Shown: piece by piece, positions 33,835 to 41,861 of the stretch
How the letters are laid out: each line of letters opens with the position of its first letter
How positions within the stretch are numbered: the first letter of the stretch is position 1
The notes under the pieces: model-generated
The model's input: the letters and a program-made list of their open reading frames with translations, nothing else
Database searches by the model: none
What the model was told of the DNA's origin: nothing
Position numbers and translations under genes: made by a program
Source: Magnetospirillum sp. ME-1
GTDB taxonomy: Bacteria; Pseudomonadota; Alphaproteobacteria; Rhodospirillales; Magnetospirillaceae
Length of the DNA: 64,000 bases
Assembly: GCF_002105535.1 (NCBI RefSeq)
Contig: NZ_CP015848.1
Location: 3,576,926 to 3,640,925, forward strand
Direction of reading: 5' to 3'

Positions 33835-35409
33835 ATGAGCCGATCCGAGATCACGGGAGCCGGGGTCGCCCTGGCCGTCTGTCTCTTCTCGTCGCCTGCC
33901 GCCGCCGGCTGGGTGGCGAGCGAGGCCGAGCGCACCATCGCCTTCGGCTTCGACGCCATCGTCGAGCGCCATCTGCAACCCGTGACCGCCCAGACCATCG
34001 CGCTGGACGGGCTGCGCGGCCTAGCCGAGATCGATCCGCAGCTGGCCGTCACCCTGGACCAGGGCCGCCTGCGCCTCGCCACCCCCGAATTGGTGCTGGC
34101 CGATTACCCGGCCGCGCCCCCCGACGACGCGGTGGGCTGGGCGCGCATCACCGTCAACGCCGCCCTGGAGGCCGCACAGGCTTCCGAGCGCCTGAAGGAC
34201 GCCGATGCCGAGCGCCTGTACCAGGCGGTGTTCGAGGGCGCGCTGGGCAAGGCCGACCTGTTCTCGCGCTATGCCGGGGCCAGGGAAGCACGCGAGCACC
34301 GCTCCAACCGCTCGGGCTTCGGCGGCATCGGCATCCGCTTCGACATCATCGACGGCGAGGTCCGCATCGTCGAGGTGGTGGAGGACGGTCCCGCCGCCAA
34401 GCTGGGCCTGAAATCCGGCGACGTCATCACCGCCATCGACGGCGAGGCGGTCAAGGGACTGGAGCGCCCCGACATTTCCGCGAAGCTGCGCGGCGCCGTC
34501 GCCACCGAGGTGATGCTGGCGCTGCGCCGGGGCGCCCAGATGCTGCAGTTCAGCCTGCGCCGCTCGCTGATCGTGCCCCAGACGGTGACCAGCAGCGTCA
34601 ACGGCGGCATCGCTCATTTCAAGATCACCAGCTTCAACCAGCGCACCGCCTACGGCCTGGAAAACCAGCTGAAGGACATCCGTACCCGGCTGGGCGCCGG
34701 CCTGCAGGGCGTGGTGCTGGACCTGCGCGGCAATCCCGGCGGCTTGCTGGACAAGGCGGTGGCGGTGGTCGACCTGTTCGTGGCCGAGGGCACCATCATC
34801 TCGACCCGTGGCCGCCATCCGGCGGCGGCCAATGCCTTCGAGGCCAAGCCCGGCGACATCGGCGAGGATCTGCCCCTGGTGGTGCTGGTGGACGGGCGGT
34901 CGGCCTCGGCCGCCGAGATCGTCGCCTCGGCTCTGCAGGATTCGGGGCGCGCCGTGGTGATCGGCTCCAATTCCTATGGCAAGGGCACCGTCCAGACGGT
35001 GGTGCGCCTGCCCAATGACGGCGAGATCACGCTGACCTGGTCGCGCTTCCACGCGCCGTCGGGCTATGCCCTGCACGGTCTGGGGGTGCTGCCGGCCCTG
35101 TGCACGGTGGGAACCACCCAGTCGGCGGCCCAGATGGTCGAGGGCATCGCGCGCGGCATCCTGCCGGGCAAGCCGGCCGAGACCCTGGCGGTGTGGCGCG
35201 GCACCGGCATCGGCGACACCGAACTGCGCCACCGGCTGCGCGACACCTGCGCCCCGGCCAAATTGAGCGACAGCAAGCTGGAGATGGATCTGGCCGACCG
35301 GCTGCTGGCCAACCGCGCCGCCTATGCCCGCGCCCTGGCCGCCTCGGCCCCCACACGGGGGCTGGAGGCGTTGCAGACCCGGCCGTCGCCGGAAACCGGA
35401 TCGCACTGA
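33835..35409 (+). CDS. S41 family carboxy-terminal processing protease (CtpA-like)
   Basis: The 524-residue protein has a signal peptide (VALAVCLFSSPAAAG), a PDZ domain (GGIGIRFDIIDGEVRIVEVV and VEDGPAAKLGLKSGDVITAI, about 175-230) and the S41 core. The core has the Ser in DGRSASAAEIVASAL and the Lys in NSYGKGTVQTVVRLP, a Ser-Lys catalytic dyad. It trims C-termini of periplasmic proteins. The C-terminal 120 residues are less conserved. ATG 33835 is preferred over TTG 33817 because it starts the signal peptide correctly. It is followed closely by the hydratase gene. Confidence 0.88.
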   Translation: MSRSEITGAGVALAVCLFSSPAAAGWVASEAERTIAFGFDAIVERHLQPVTAQTIALDGLRGLAEIDPQLAVTLDQGRLRLATPELVLADYPAAPPDDAVGWARITVNAALEAAQASERLKDADAERLYQAVFEGALGKADLFSRYAGAREAREHRSNRSGFGGIGIRFDIIDGEVRIVEVVEDGPAAKLGLKSGDVITAIDGEAVKGLERPDISAKLRGAVATEVMLALRRGAQMLQFSLRRSLIVPQTVTSSVNGGIAHFKITSFNQRTAYGLENQLKDIRTRLGAGLQGVVLDLRGNPGGLLDKAVAVVDLFVAEGTIISTRGRHPAAANAFEAKPGDIGEDLPLVVLVDGRSASAAEIVASALQDSGRAVVIGSNSYGKGTVQTVVRLPNDGEITLTWSRFHAPSGYALHGLGVLPALCTVGTTQSAAQMVEGIARGILPGKPAETLAVWRGTGIGDTELRHRLRDTCAPAKLSDSKLEMDLADRLLANRAAYARALAASAPTRGLEALQTRPSPETGSH

Positions 35410-35411
35410 CC

Positions 35412-36242
35412 ATGAAGCTCACCCATTGGATCGGCCGGACCGAGACGCTCCACGACGTGGCTGCCCCGGCGCCGCTCCTCGGTCTGGCCGCCACCCTGGA
35501 CCATGCCGAGCCGCCGTGGATCGCCGGCGAGGTGCCGCCCCTGGGCCACTGGCTCTATTTCCTGCCGCGTGCGCTGGAGCGCGACATCGCCGCCGACGGC
35601 CATCCGCACAAGGGCGGCTTCCTGCCGCCGGTGGAACTGCCCCGGCGCATGTGGGCAGGCGGCGAGTTCACCTTCCGCGCGCCCATCCCGGTGGGCCAGG
35701 CCATCACCCGGCGCTCGACCATCGCCGACGTGACGGAGAAGAGCGGGCGTTCCGGTCCCATGGTGTTCGTGCGCGTCGAGCACGAGATTTCCACGCCCGA
35801 GGGACCGGCGCTCTCGGAAGTCCACCACATCGTCTACCGCGAGGCGCCAAGGCCGGGCGAGGCCCCGCCACCGGCCGAACCGGCCCCCGAGGGCGCGGTG
35901 TGGCGGCGGTGCATTCAGCCCGATATCGTGCTGCTGTTCCGCTATTCGGCGCTGACCTTCAACGGCCACCGCATCCACTACGACCGCGACTATTGCCGCG
36001 AGGTGGAGGGCTATCCCGGCCTGATCGTCCACGGGCCGCTGACCGCCACCCTGCTGATGGATCTGTTCCTGCGCCACAATCCGGGCGCACGGATCACCGG
36101 GTTCAGGTTCCGCGCCAGGCGCCCGCTGTTCGACATCCATCCGCTGGAGGTGTGCGGACGCCCCGTTCCCGGCGGAGCGGAACTGTGGGCGGTGGACCAC
36201 CAGGGCAATCTGGCCATGAGCGCCGAGGTGGAGGCCGCTTGA
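35412..36242 (+). CDS. MaoC/HTD2-like acyl-CoA (or thioester) dehydratase
   Basis: The 276-residue protein has an N-terminal FAS1-like hotdog half and a C-terminal hydratase half, seen as LTFNGHRIHYDRDYCREVEG and YPGLIVHGPLTATLLMDL. This pattern fits the HTD2/mesaconyl-C4-CoA hydratase branch rather than short MaoC. It would dehydrate or hydrate a 3-hydroxyacyl-CoA. The exact substrate is not shown. It lies two bases after the S41 stop and is convergent with an SDR gene; the coupling to a protease is likely only transcriptional. Confidence 0.75.
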   Translation: MKLTHWIGRTETLHDVAAPAPLLGLAATLDHAEPPWIAGEVPPLGHWLYFLPRALERDIAADGHPHKGGFLPPVELPRRMWAGGEFTFRAPIPVGQAITRRSTIADVTEKSGRSGPMVFVRVEHEISTPEGPALSEVHHIVYREAPRPGEAPPPAEPAPEGAVWRRCIQPDIVLLFRYSALTFNGHRIHYDRDYCREVEGYPGLIVHGPLTATLLMDLFLRHNPGARITGFRFRARRPLFDIHPLEVCGRPVPGGAELWAVDHQGNLAMSAEVEAA

Positions 36243-36264
36243 GAGGAGCGGCCTCCCCATTGAC

Positions 36265-37017
36265 TCAGCCGATGGTGTAGCCGCCGTCGACCACGATTTC
36301 CTGGCCCCAGATGTTCTTGGCCTGATCCGAGCACAGGAAGGCGGCGGTGGCGGCGATGTCGCCGGGCTCGCCGAAGGCGCCGGGCATCAGGCGCGCCGTC
36401 ACCTGGGTGGCCACCGCCTGCAGCACGTCGGCGGGCAGGCCGATGCTGCCCCAGATGGGGGTGCCGATGGGGCCGGGGGCCACGGAGTTGACGCGGATGC
36501 CCTTGGGCGCCAGTTCGGCGGCCAGGGTCTGCGAGAACGACTTCAGCGCCGCCTTGCTGGCGCTGTAGATGGCCAGGCCGGGGAAGCCCACCTGGGTCAG
36601 GAAGGTGGTGACGAACAGCACCGAGCCGCCCTTGCGGATATGGGGCAGGAAGCCGCGCACCGTCTGCACCGCGCCGGTGAAGTTGACGCCGAACTGATGC
36701 TCGATGGCCGCCGCGTCGCTCTGTTCGAAGGGCACCACCTTGGCGATGCCGGCATTGGGCACCACGATGTCGACGCCGCCGAAGCGCTTCACCGTCTCGG
36801 CCACCAGCCGGTCCAGATCGGCGGCGCTGGTGACGTCGCCGGTCACCACCAGCACGGATTCCTCGCGGCCCTTGGCGATCTCGGCCAGGGCGGCGGCATT
36901 GCGGGCGAAGACGGCGACCTTGGCGCCATCGGCCAGGAAGCGCTCGGCGATGGAGCGGCCGATGCCGCTGCTGGCGCCGGTGATGACGGCGATCTTGCCG
37001 GCAAGGGAAGTGGTCAT
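36265..37017 (-). CDS. Short-chain dehydrogenase/reductase
   Basis: The 250-residue classical SDR has the NAD(P)-binding motif VITGASSGIGRSIAERF, NAG in VPNAGIAK, and the catalytic YSASKAALKSF. At the position 13 residues before the Tyr, where the catalytic Ser normally sits, there is Thr (VTTFLTQVG), an uncommon change that may reduce or alter activity. C-terminal phrases RVNSVAPGPIGTPIW and VVDGGYTIG are standard. The substrate is unknown. ATG 37017 is used because AAAAAGGA precedes it; the longer frame has no ribosome site. Confidence 0.85.
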   Translation of the reverse strand: MTTSLAGKIAVITGASSGIGRSIAERFLADGAKVAVFARNAAALAEIAKGREESVLVVTGDVTSAADLDRLVAETVKRFGGVDIVVPNAGIAKVVPFEQSDAAAIEHQFGVNFTGAVQTVRGFLPHIRKGGSVLFVTTFLTQVGFPGLAIYSASKAALKSFSQTLAAELAPKGIRVNSVAPGPIGTPIWGSIGLPADVLQAVATQVTARLMPGAFGEPGDIAATAAFLCSDQAKNIWGQEIVVDGGYTIG

Positions 37018-37028
37018 GGGCTTATCCT

Positions 37029-37052
37029 TTTTGGGGGAAGATGCCCCCAAAA
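37029..37052. other. Stem-loop in the leader of the SDR gene
   Basis: TTTTGGGGG and CCCCCAAAA form a 9-bp stem with a six-base loop, ending about 12 bases before the start codon. It is so close to the ribosome site that it might affect translation, or it may terminate transcripts coming from the lipoprotein gene on the same strand. Confidence 0.4.
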
Positions 37053-37143
37053 CGTCATAGCCCTTCCGTCCCGACCTTGAGGCCGGTCAAGGCGCGGGGG
37101 AGGGGAAGAAAATAAAGATGCTCCGAATATGCAGAATAGAGGT

Positions 37144-37548
37144 TTATTCCGCCGCCTTGACCTCGGGCGCGGGCTTTTTCGCATAGGGCGAGATGGCCTG
37201 GCCCATGTTGCGCATCTGCTGGCGGTCGTCGCCCGACCAGGAATGGAAGCGCAAGCGGCCGTCGGGACCGAACATCAGGCCGGCCTCGCCGCTTTTCACG
37301 TCCCAGCCGCCCCAGACATGGGAGGCCAGCGGCACGAAGTTCACCGCCCGTGTGCTGGAGCGCTGGGCCACATAGGTCAGCATGCGCGAGCCGTCGGGCA
37401 GGGTCTCGTCGCGGTCGGGCGAGCCGAGCAGCGCCATGGCTTCGTCCACCGTGGACTTGCCGCTGTGCAGTTGAGCCAGCTTGTCGGGATTGGCCCCCGA
37501 ACACGCCGCCAGCACCGCAACCGCCGCCACTGCCCAGAACCGCCGCAT
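37144..37548 (-). CDS. Small lipoprotein, SmpA/OmlA-like
   Basis: The 134-residue product has a lipoprotein signal (WAVAAVAVLAAC lipobox with Cys at about residue 16) and then LHSGKSTVDEAMALLGSPD, which follows the G-x-T-x-x-E-V-x-x-x-x-G-x-P pattern of the SmpA/OmlA (BamE) fold. It should be an outer-membrane-directed lipoprotein. It is not clearly BamE itself. ATG 37548 is favoured by an upstream GGAGAGA; an in-frame ATG at 37566 is possible. Confidence 0.75.
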   Translation of the reverse strand: MRRFWAVAAVAVLAACSGANPDKLAQLHSGKSTVDEAMALLGSPDRDETLPDGSRMLTYVAQRSSTRAVNFVPLASHVWGGWDVKSGEAGLMFGPDGRLRFHSWSGDDRQQMRNMGQAISPYAKKPAPEVKAAE

Positions 37549-37715
37549 TTTTCGTCTCTCCGCCATAAACCGCTTCCATCATGGCCCAAGCCGGGCGATG
37601 GGGCAATCGCCAGAGCTTGGCCGCATTGGTGATAGAACATCCTGACCCTTGACTCGCGGCGGGTGGGGACCCAAGCATGGAGTCCCCATCCTTTTTCCGC
37701 TCCGGGACCCCCATC

Positions 37716-38321
37716 ATGAAGCTGCGCTATTCCACCACCTCGCCCTATGCCCGCAAGTGCTGGGTGGTCGCCGCCGAGACCGGGCTGGAATCCCGCCTGG
37801 ACTTCGTGGTGACCAACGCCTGGTCGCCGGAGACCGACCTGCCCAACGACAACCCCCTGGGCAAGGTTCCCTGCCTGATCACCGAGGGCGGCGAGGCGCT
37901 GTTCGATTCGCCGGTGATCTGCGAATACCTGGATTCGCTCCATGACGGGCAGAAGCTGTTTCCGCCGGTGGGGGGCGCGCGCTGGGAACAGCTGCGCCTG
38001 GCCGCCCTGGCCGACGGCATCCTCGACGCCGCGGTGGGCAAGCGCATCGAGCTGACCATGCGGCCCGAGGACAAGCGCTGGAGCGACTGGACCGACCGCC
38101 AGACCCGCGCCATCGTCCGGGCCCTGGACGTGATGGAGGAGGAATGCGCCGGCTGGGGCCGCGACTTCCTGATCGGCCAGATCGGCGCGGCGGTGGCCTT
38201 GGGCTATCTCGACCTGCGCTTCAAGGCCGAGGACTGGCGCGCCGCCCACCCCAATCTGGCCAAGTGGTATGCCGAGGCGGCCAAGCGCCCCTCCATGGTC
38301 AAATCCGAACCCAGGGAGTGA
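37716..38321 (+). CDS. Glutathione S-transferase family protein
   Basis: The 201-residue protein has an N-terminal thioredoxin-like half (YSTTSPYARKCWVVAAETGL; PLGKVPCLITEGGEALFDS with cis-Pro and the Glu/Asp-Ser glutathione contact) and a helical C-terminal half. The Ser or Cys near SPYARK is the likely catalytic position. It probably conjugates or reduces small electrophiles. The stop overlaps the next start by one base, so these genes are coupled. Confidence 0.85.
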   Translation: MKLRYSTTSPYARKCWVVAAETGLESRLDFVVTNAWSPETDLPNDNPLGKVPCLITEGGEALFDSPVICEYLDSLHDGQKLFPPVGGARWEQLRLAALADGILDAAVGKRIELTMRPEDKRWSDWTDRQTRAIVRALDVMEEECAGWGRDFLIGQIGAAVALGYLDLRFKAEDWRAAHPNLAKWYAEAAKRPSMVKSEPRE

Positions 38322-38749
38322 TGGTGCAGACCGCCGAAACCGTCATCGCCCGGCTGGGGCTGACGCCCCATCCCGAGGGCGGCCACTACGCCGAGACCTG
38401 GCGGCACGCCCCCGAAGGCGGCGGACGGGGCGCGGGCACGGCCATCCATTACCTGCTGAAGGCGGGCGAGCGCTCCCACTGGCACCGGGTCGATGCCACC
38501 GAGATCTGGCACTACCATGCCGGCGATCCGCTGCGCCTGCTGCTGTCGGGCGACGGGCGGGAGACGCGCACGGTTCTGCTGGGTCCCGATCTGGACGCCG
38601 GGCAGGTTCCCCAGGTGATCGTGCCGCCCCATTGCTGGCAGGCGGCCGAACCCACGGGGGCCTGGACCCTGGTGGGCTGCACTGTATCCCCGGCCTTCGA
38701 GTTCGCCGGTTTCGAAATGGCCCCCAAGGGATGGAGCCCGGGACAATGA
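38321..38749 (+). CDS. DUF985 cupin protein
   Basis: The 142-residue protein shows the DUF985 hallmarks: LTPHPEGGHYAETWR at the N-terminus, IHYLLKAGERSHWHRVDATE, WHYHAGDPLRLLL and VPPHCWQAAEPTGAWTLVGC. The His-rich motifs suggest a metal-binding cupin. The family's reaction is not firmly known. It is translationally coupled with GST upstream and the lipoprotein downstream by overlapping starts. Confidence 0.85.
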   Translation: MVQTAETVIARLGLTPHPEGGHYAETWRHAPEGGGRGAGTAIHYLLKAGERSHWHRVDATEIWHYHAGDPLRLLLSGDGRETRTVLLGPDLDAGQVPQVIVPPHCWQAAEPTGAWTLVGCTVSPAFEFAGFEMAPKGWSPGQ

Positions 38750-39222
38750 AGCTTCACCGTCTGGCCGCCATCGTGTCGCTGTCCGTCCTGGCCGCCTGTG
38801 CCGGGTCCGACACGGTGAGCGGCCGCCTGCCGCCCGGCTTCGTGGCCGACGCCGCCGAGATCGTCGCCGGCGCCGATTGGGCGGTGCCCGAGGAGGTGCG
38901 GGTGACCATCGAGGGCCATGCCTTCAAGCCGTCCCAGTGGACCTTCCGCCGCGACCGCGCCACACGGCTGGTGCTGGTCAACGCCACCGGGTCCGACCAC
39001 GGCCTGTCGGCCCGCCAGTTCTTCGCCGACATCGCGGTGGAAAGCGTGCGCGGCGAAGGCCTGGTGCTGAAAGGCCCCTGGATCGAAAGCCTGTCCATTC
39101 CGGCGGGGCAGACCAAGGAATTGTGGTTCGTGCCGGCCCGTTTCGGCTCCTACGCCTTCGAATGCTCGGCCATCGGCCACCCCAGCTTGGGCGAGCGCGG
39201 CGTTATCGACGTGGTGCGCTGA
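38746..39222 (+). CDS. Cupredoxin-like lipoprotein
   Basis: The 158-residue protein has a lipobox (LSVLAACAG) and a beta-rich domain resembling cupredoxins: VTIEGHAFKPSQWTFRRD, ATGSDHGLSARQF and YAFECSAIGHPSLGE. The Cys and His residues could coordinate copper, though the usual axial Met is missing. It would be attached to a membrane in the periplasm. The start overlaps the DUF985 stop by four bases. Confidence 0.7.
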   Translation: MKLHRLAAIVSLSVLAACAGSDTVSGRLPPGFVADAAEIVAGADWAVPEEVRVTIEGHAFKPSQWTFRRDRATRLVLVNATGSDHGLSARQFFADIAVESVRGEGLVLKGPWIESLSIPAGQTKELWFVPARFGSYAFECSAIGHPSLGERGVIDVVR

Positions 39223-39223
39223 C

Positions 39224-39889
39224 ATGATGAACCGGGTCGCCGCGCTGATCTTCGATGTGGACGGCACCCTGGCCGAGACCGAGGAAGCGCATCGCTACGC
39301 CTTCAACCGCGCCTTTTCCGAATCCGGCCTCAGCTGGACCTGGAACCAGGCCATCTATCGCCAGTTGCTGAAGGTGTCGGGCGGCAAGGAGCGCATCCTG
39401 GCCTTCGCGCCCGACGCCTCGCCCGAACTGGTGGCCGGGCTGCACAGCCGCAAGAACCAGATCTACACCAAGATGGTGGCCAGCGGGCAGGTGTCGTTTC
39501 GCCCCGGAATCGAATCGCTGATCTCGTCGGCGCGGGCCCAGGGGCTGAAACTGGCCATCGCCACCACCGCGACACGAGCCAATGTGGAAGCGCTGCTGGG
39601 CGCCCGCAAGGCCTTCTTCCACACCATCGCCTGCGCCGAGGACGTGCGCCGGAAGAAGCCCGACCCCGAAGTCTACGCCCTGGTGCTGAAGCGCCTGGAC
39701 CTGGCCCCCGACAAGTGCCTGGTGCTGGAGGATTCCCCCAACGGCCTGATCGCCGCCACCGCCCTGGGCCTCAAGGTGATCGTGACCCCCAGCCTGTATA
39801 CCAGGGGGCTGGATTTCTCGGGCGCCTGCGCCGTGTTGCCCGATCTGGGCGGTGTGACCCTGGCCCGGCTCATCGATCTCAAGGGATGA
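39224..39889 (+). CDS. HAD-family hydrolase, beta-phosphoglucomutase/CbbY-like
   Basis: The 221-residue enzyme has the HAD motifs: nucleophile Asp in LIFDVDGTLAETE, Thr in IATTATRANVEAL, Lys in RRKKPDPEVYALVL and the acidic pair in LVLEDSPNGLIAA. The cap domain (residues about 20-90) is helical, as in the CbbY/phosphoglycolate phosphatase group. It dephosphorylates a small phospho-metabolite. The start is two adjacent ATG codons; it follows the lipoprotein by one base and overlaps the next gene by four. Confidence 0.87.
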   Translation: MMNRVAALIFDVDGTLAETEEAHRYAFNRAFSESGLSWTWNQAIYRQLLKVSGGKERILAFAPDASPELVAGLHSRKNQIYTKMVASGQVSFRPGIESLISSARAQGLKLAIATTATRANVEALLGARKAFFHTIACAEDVRRKKPDPEVYALVLKRLDLAPDKCLVLEDSPNGLIAATALGLKVIVTPSLYTRGLDFSGACAVLPDLGGVTLARLIDLKG

Positions 39890-40473
39890 GCGAAAGCCTG
39901 GGCGAACTTGCCGCCCGCATGCGGGCATGCCGGGTGTGCGAGGCCAGCCTTCCCCTGGGACCCCGGCCGGTGTTCCGCCTGTCGGAAACCGCCCGGTTGC
40001 TGATCATCGGCCAGGCGCCGGGCACCAGGGTGCACGAGACCGGCATTCCCTGGAACGACCGTTCCGGCGACCGGCTGCGCCTGTGGCTGGGTCTCGACCA
40101 CGAGACCTTCTACGATTCGTCGCGCATCGCCATCCTGCCCACCGGCCTGTGCTATCCCGGCCGCCTGCCCCGGGGCGGCGATCGTCCGCCCCGGCCGGAA
40201 TGCGCGCCGCTGTGGCACGGGCCGGTGCTGGAGCATCTCCCCGAATTGCGCCTGACCCTGCTGGTGGGAAGCTACGCCCAGGCGTTTCATCTGGGGGAAC
40301 GGCGCAAGGCCACGCTGACCCGGACGGTGGCGGCGTGGCGCGACTATCTGCCGCGCTTTCTGGTGCTGCCCCATCCCTCGTGGCGGACCACCGCCTGGGA
40401 GGCCAAGACCCCGTGGTTCGGGAGCGAACTGCTGCCCGAGGCGCGGCGGCGGGTGGGCGCCACCCTGGCCTGA
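39886..40473 (+). CDS. Uracil-DNA-glycosylase-superfamily protein, probable Fe-S type
   Basis: The 195-residue protein has the family A motif LIIGQAPGTRVHETG and the HPSWR motif near residue 160, typical of UDG families 4/5. Four cysteines fit the Fe-S ligands of family 4: CRVC near residue 15, then TGLC and PEC about 17 residues apart. It lacks the standard GEAPG spelling. It likely binds uracil- or deaminated-base DNA, though glycosylase activity is not proven. Its start overlaps the HAD stop by four bases. Confidence 0.75.
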   Translation: MSESLGELAARMRACRVCEASLPLGPRPVFRLSETARLLIIGQAPGTRVHETGIPWNDRSGDRLRLWLGLDHETFYDSSRIAILPTGLCYPGRLPRGGDRPPRPECAPLWHGPVLEHLPELRLTLLVGSYAQAFHLGERRKATLTRTVAAWRDYLPRFLVLPHPSWRTTAWEAKTPWFGSELLPEARRRVGATLA

Positions 40474-40546
40474 AAGGTTTGTTAACACCGGTCCGCTACC
40501 ATCGCTCACCGGCTTTTTCCGGCTTCGGATGAGGAGACGACGCGGC

Positions 40547-41056
40547 ATGCAGGTGAGCAAGACCCCCCTCGATGGCGTTCTGTTGATCACGCCGCCGACC
40601 ATCTTCGAGGACTTTCGCGGCCAGTTCGTGGAAACCTACAACCGCGAGCTCTACAACGAAGCCGGCATCACCGTCGATTTCATCCAGGACGACATCTCCG
40701 TCTCGTCGCGCCACGTGCTGCGCGGCGTCCACGGCGATGCGGCGACCTGGAAGCTGCTGTCATGCCTGCATGGCAGCCTGTACCTGATGGTGATAAACAA
40801 CGATCCCGCCTCTGCGCAATACCGCCAGTGGACCTCGTTCACCCTGTCGGAGAAGAACCGCCAGCAGGTGCTGGTTCCTCCTAAGTTCGGTAACGGCCAT
40901 CTGGTGCTGAGCGAGCAGGCCATCCTCCATTACAAGCAGAACACCACCTATTGCCGCGAGGGCCAGTTCACCATCATGTGGAACGACCCGGCCTATGGCA
41001 TGTGGTGGCCCATCAGCAACCCGATCCTGTCCCGGCGCGACCTGGGGCTCGGCTGA
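40547..41056 (+). CDS. RmlC-like nucleotide-sugar 3,5-epimerase
   Basis: The 169-residue cupin has the RmlC plan: VSSRHVLRGVHGD supplies the catalytic His, YKQNTTYCREGQFTIMWNDP supplies the Tyr and the sheet around the sugar, and GMWWPISNPILSRRD is the C-terminal edge. It should epimerise C3 and/or C5 of a 4-keto-6-deoxy nucleotide sugar. With HddA- and HddC-like neighbours, the substrate may be a GDP-heptose derivative, as with MlghB/DdahB in Campylobacter (inference). ATG 40547 is chosen because GAGGAG precedes it. Confidence 0.8.
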   Translation: MQVSKTPLDGVLLITPPTIFEDFRGQFVETYNRELYNEAGITVDFIQDDISVSSRHVLRGVHGDAATWKLLSCLHGSLYLMVINNDPASAQYRQWTSFTLSEKNRQQVLVPPKFGNGHLVLSEQAILHYKQNTTYCREGQFTIMWNDPAYGMWWPISNPILSRRDLGLG

Positions 41057-41058
41057 GC

Positions 41059-41784
41059 GTGGCGGGGGCCTGTCTTGCGGCGGTGACGGCCGTCATCCTG
41101 GCCGGCGGCAAGGGCACCCGCATCGCCGGGCTGTTTCCCGGCATTCCCAAGCCGATGATTCCGGTGGCCGGCCAGCCCTTCCTGCATTGGGTGGTGCGCT
41201 GGCTGGACCAGCGCGGGATCGGCGACATCATGATCAGCGTCGGCCATCTGGCCGGGGCGATCGAGCAATGGGCCGCCGGGAAACCCCACGGCATCACCCT
41301 GCGCACCGTGGCCGAGACCGAGCCGCTGGGCACCGGCGGGGCGGTGGTGTCCTGCCTGGATGCCTGCCGCGACTGGGTTCTGGTGCTCAACGGCGATTCC
41401 CTGGTCGAGGTGGATCTGGCGGCCATGGTCGAGCGTGTCCGGCGTGACGGCCTGGACGGCGGCGTGGTCGGCGTGCGCGTCGCTGATGCCAGCCGCTACG
41501 GGTCGCTGGCGGTGGGGCCTGGGTTCCTGCTGACCGGTTTCGCCGAGAAGCGGGCCGGGGCGGGGCTGATCAATGCCGGGGTCTATCTGTTCCGCGCCGA
41601 GCTTTTGCGGCGCTTCCCATCGGGGCAACCGCTCAGCATGGAAACCGACATCATGCCGGCCCTGCTGGCAGGCGGCGCTCATCTGGCGGTGGAGGAGAGC
41701 ACTGGTCCCTTCCTCGACATCGGAACGCCGGAATCGGTGGTTCTGGCCGAAGATTTCGTCGGCGGGCTGTTCGGCGCCATCTAA
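41059..41784 (+). CDS. Sugar nucleotidyltransferase, HddC-like (heptose-1-phosphate guanylyltransferase type)
   Basis: The 241-residue protein has the nucleotidyltransferase signature VILAGGKGTRIAGLFPGIPK, PMIPVAGQPFLHWVV, and LNGDSLVEVDL for metal and nucleotide binding. It belongs to the branch that activates alpha-D-manno-heptose-1-P, or N-acetyl-muramate-type sugars, with GTP or UTP. The neighbouring HddA-like kinase makes GDP-heptose the best guess. The frame begins with GTG at 41059, two bases after the preceding stop. Confidence 0.8.
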   Translation: MAGACLAAVTAVILAGGKGTRIAGLFPGIPKPMIPVAGQPFLHWVVRWLDQRGIGDIMISVGHLAGAIEQWAAGKPHGITLRTVAETEPLGTGGAVVSCLDACRDWVLVLNGDSLVEVDLAAMVERVRRDGLDGGVVGVRVADASRYGSLAVGPGFLLTGFAEKRAGAGLINAGVYLFRAELLRRFPSGQPLSMETDIMPALLAGGAHLAVEESTGPFLDIGTPESVVLAEDFVGGLFGAI

Positions 41785-41861
41785 GTAATTTCTTAAGCGA
41801 GTCGGGCGTCTGATGATCGCCGGCGCACCCTGCCTCGACTGTCCAGAATGGGCTTTGACCG

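Noticed and set aside
40529-40546. An earlier ATG for the RmlC-like gene
   Set aside because: It would overlap the only good ribosome site (GAGGAG), which is correctly spaced for ATG 40547.
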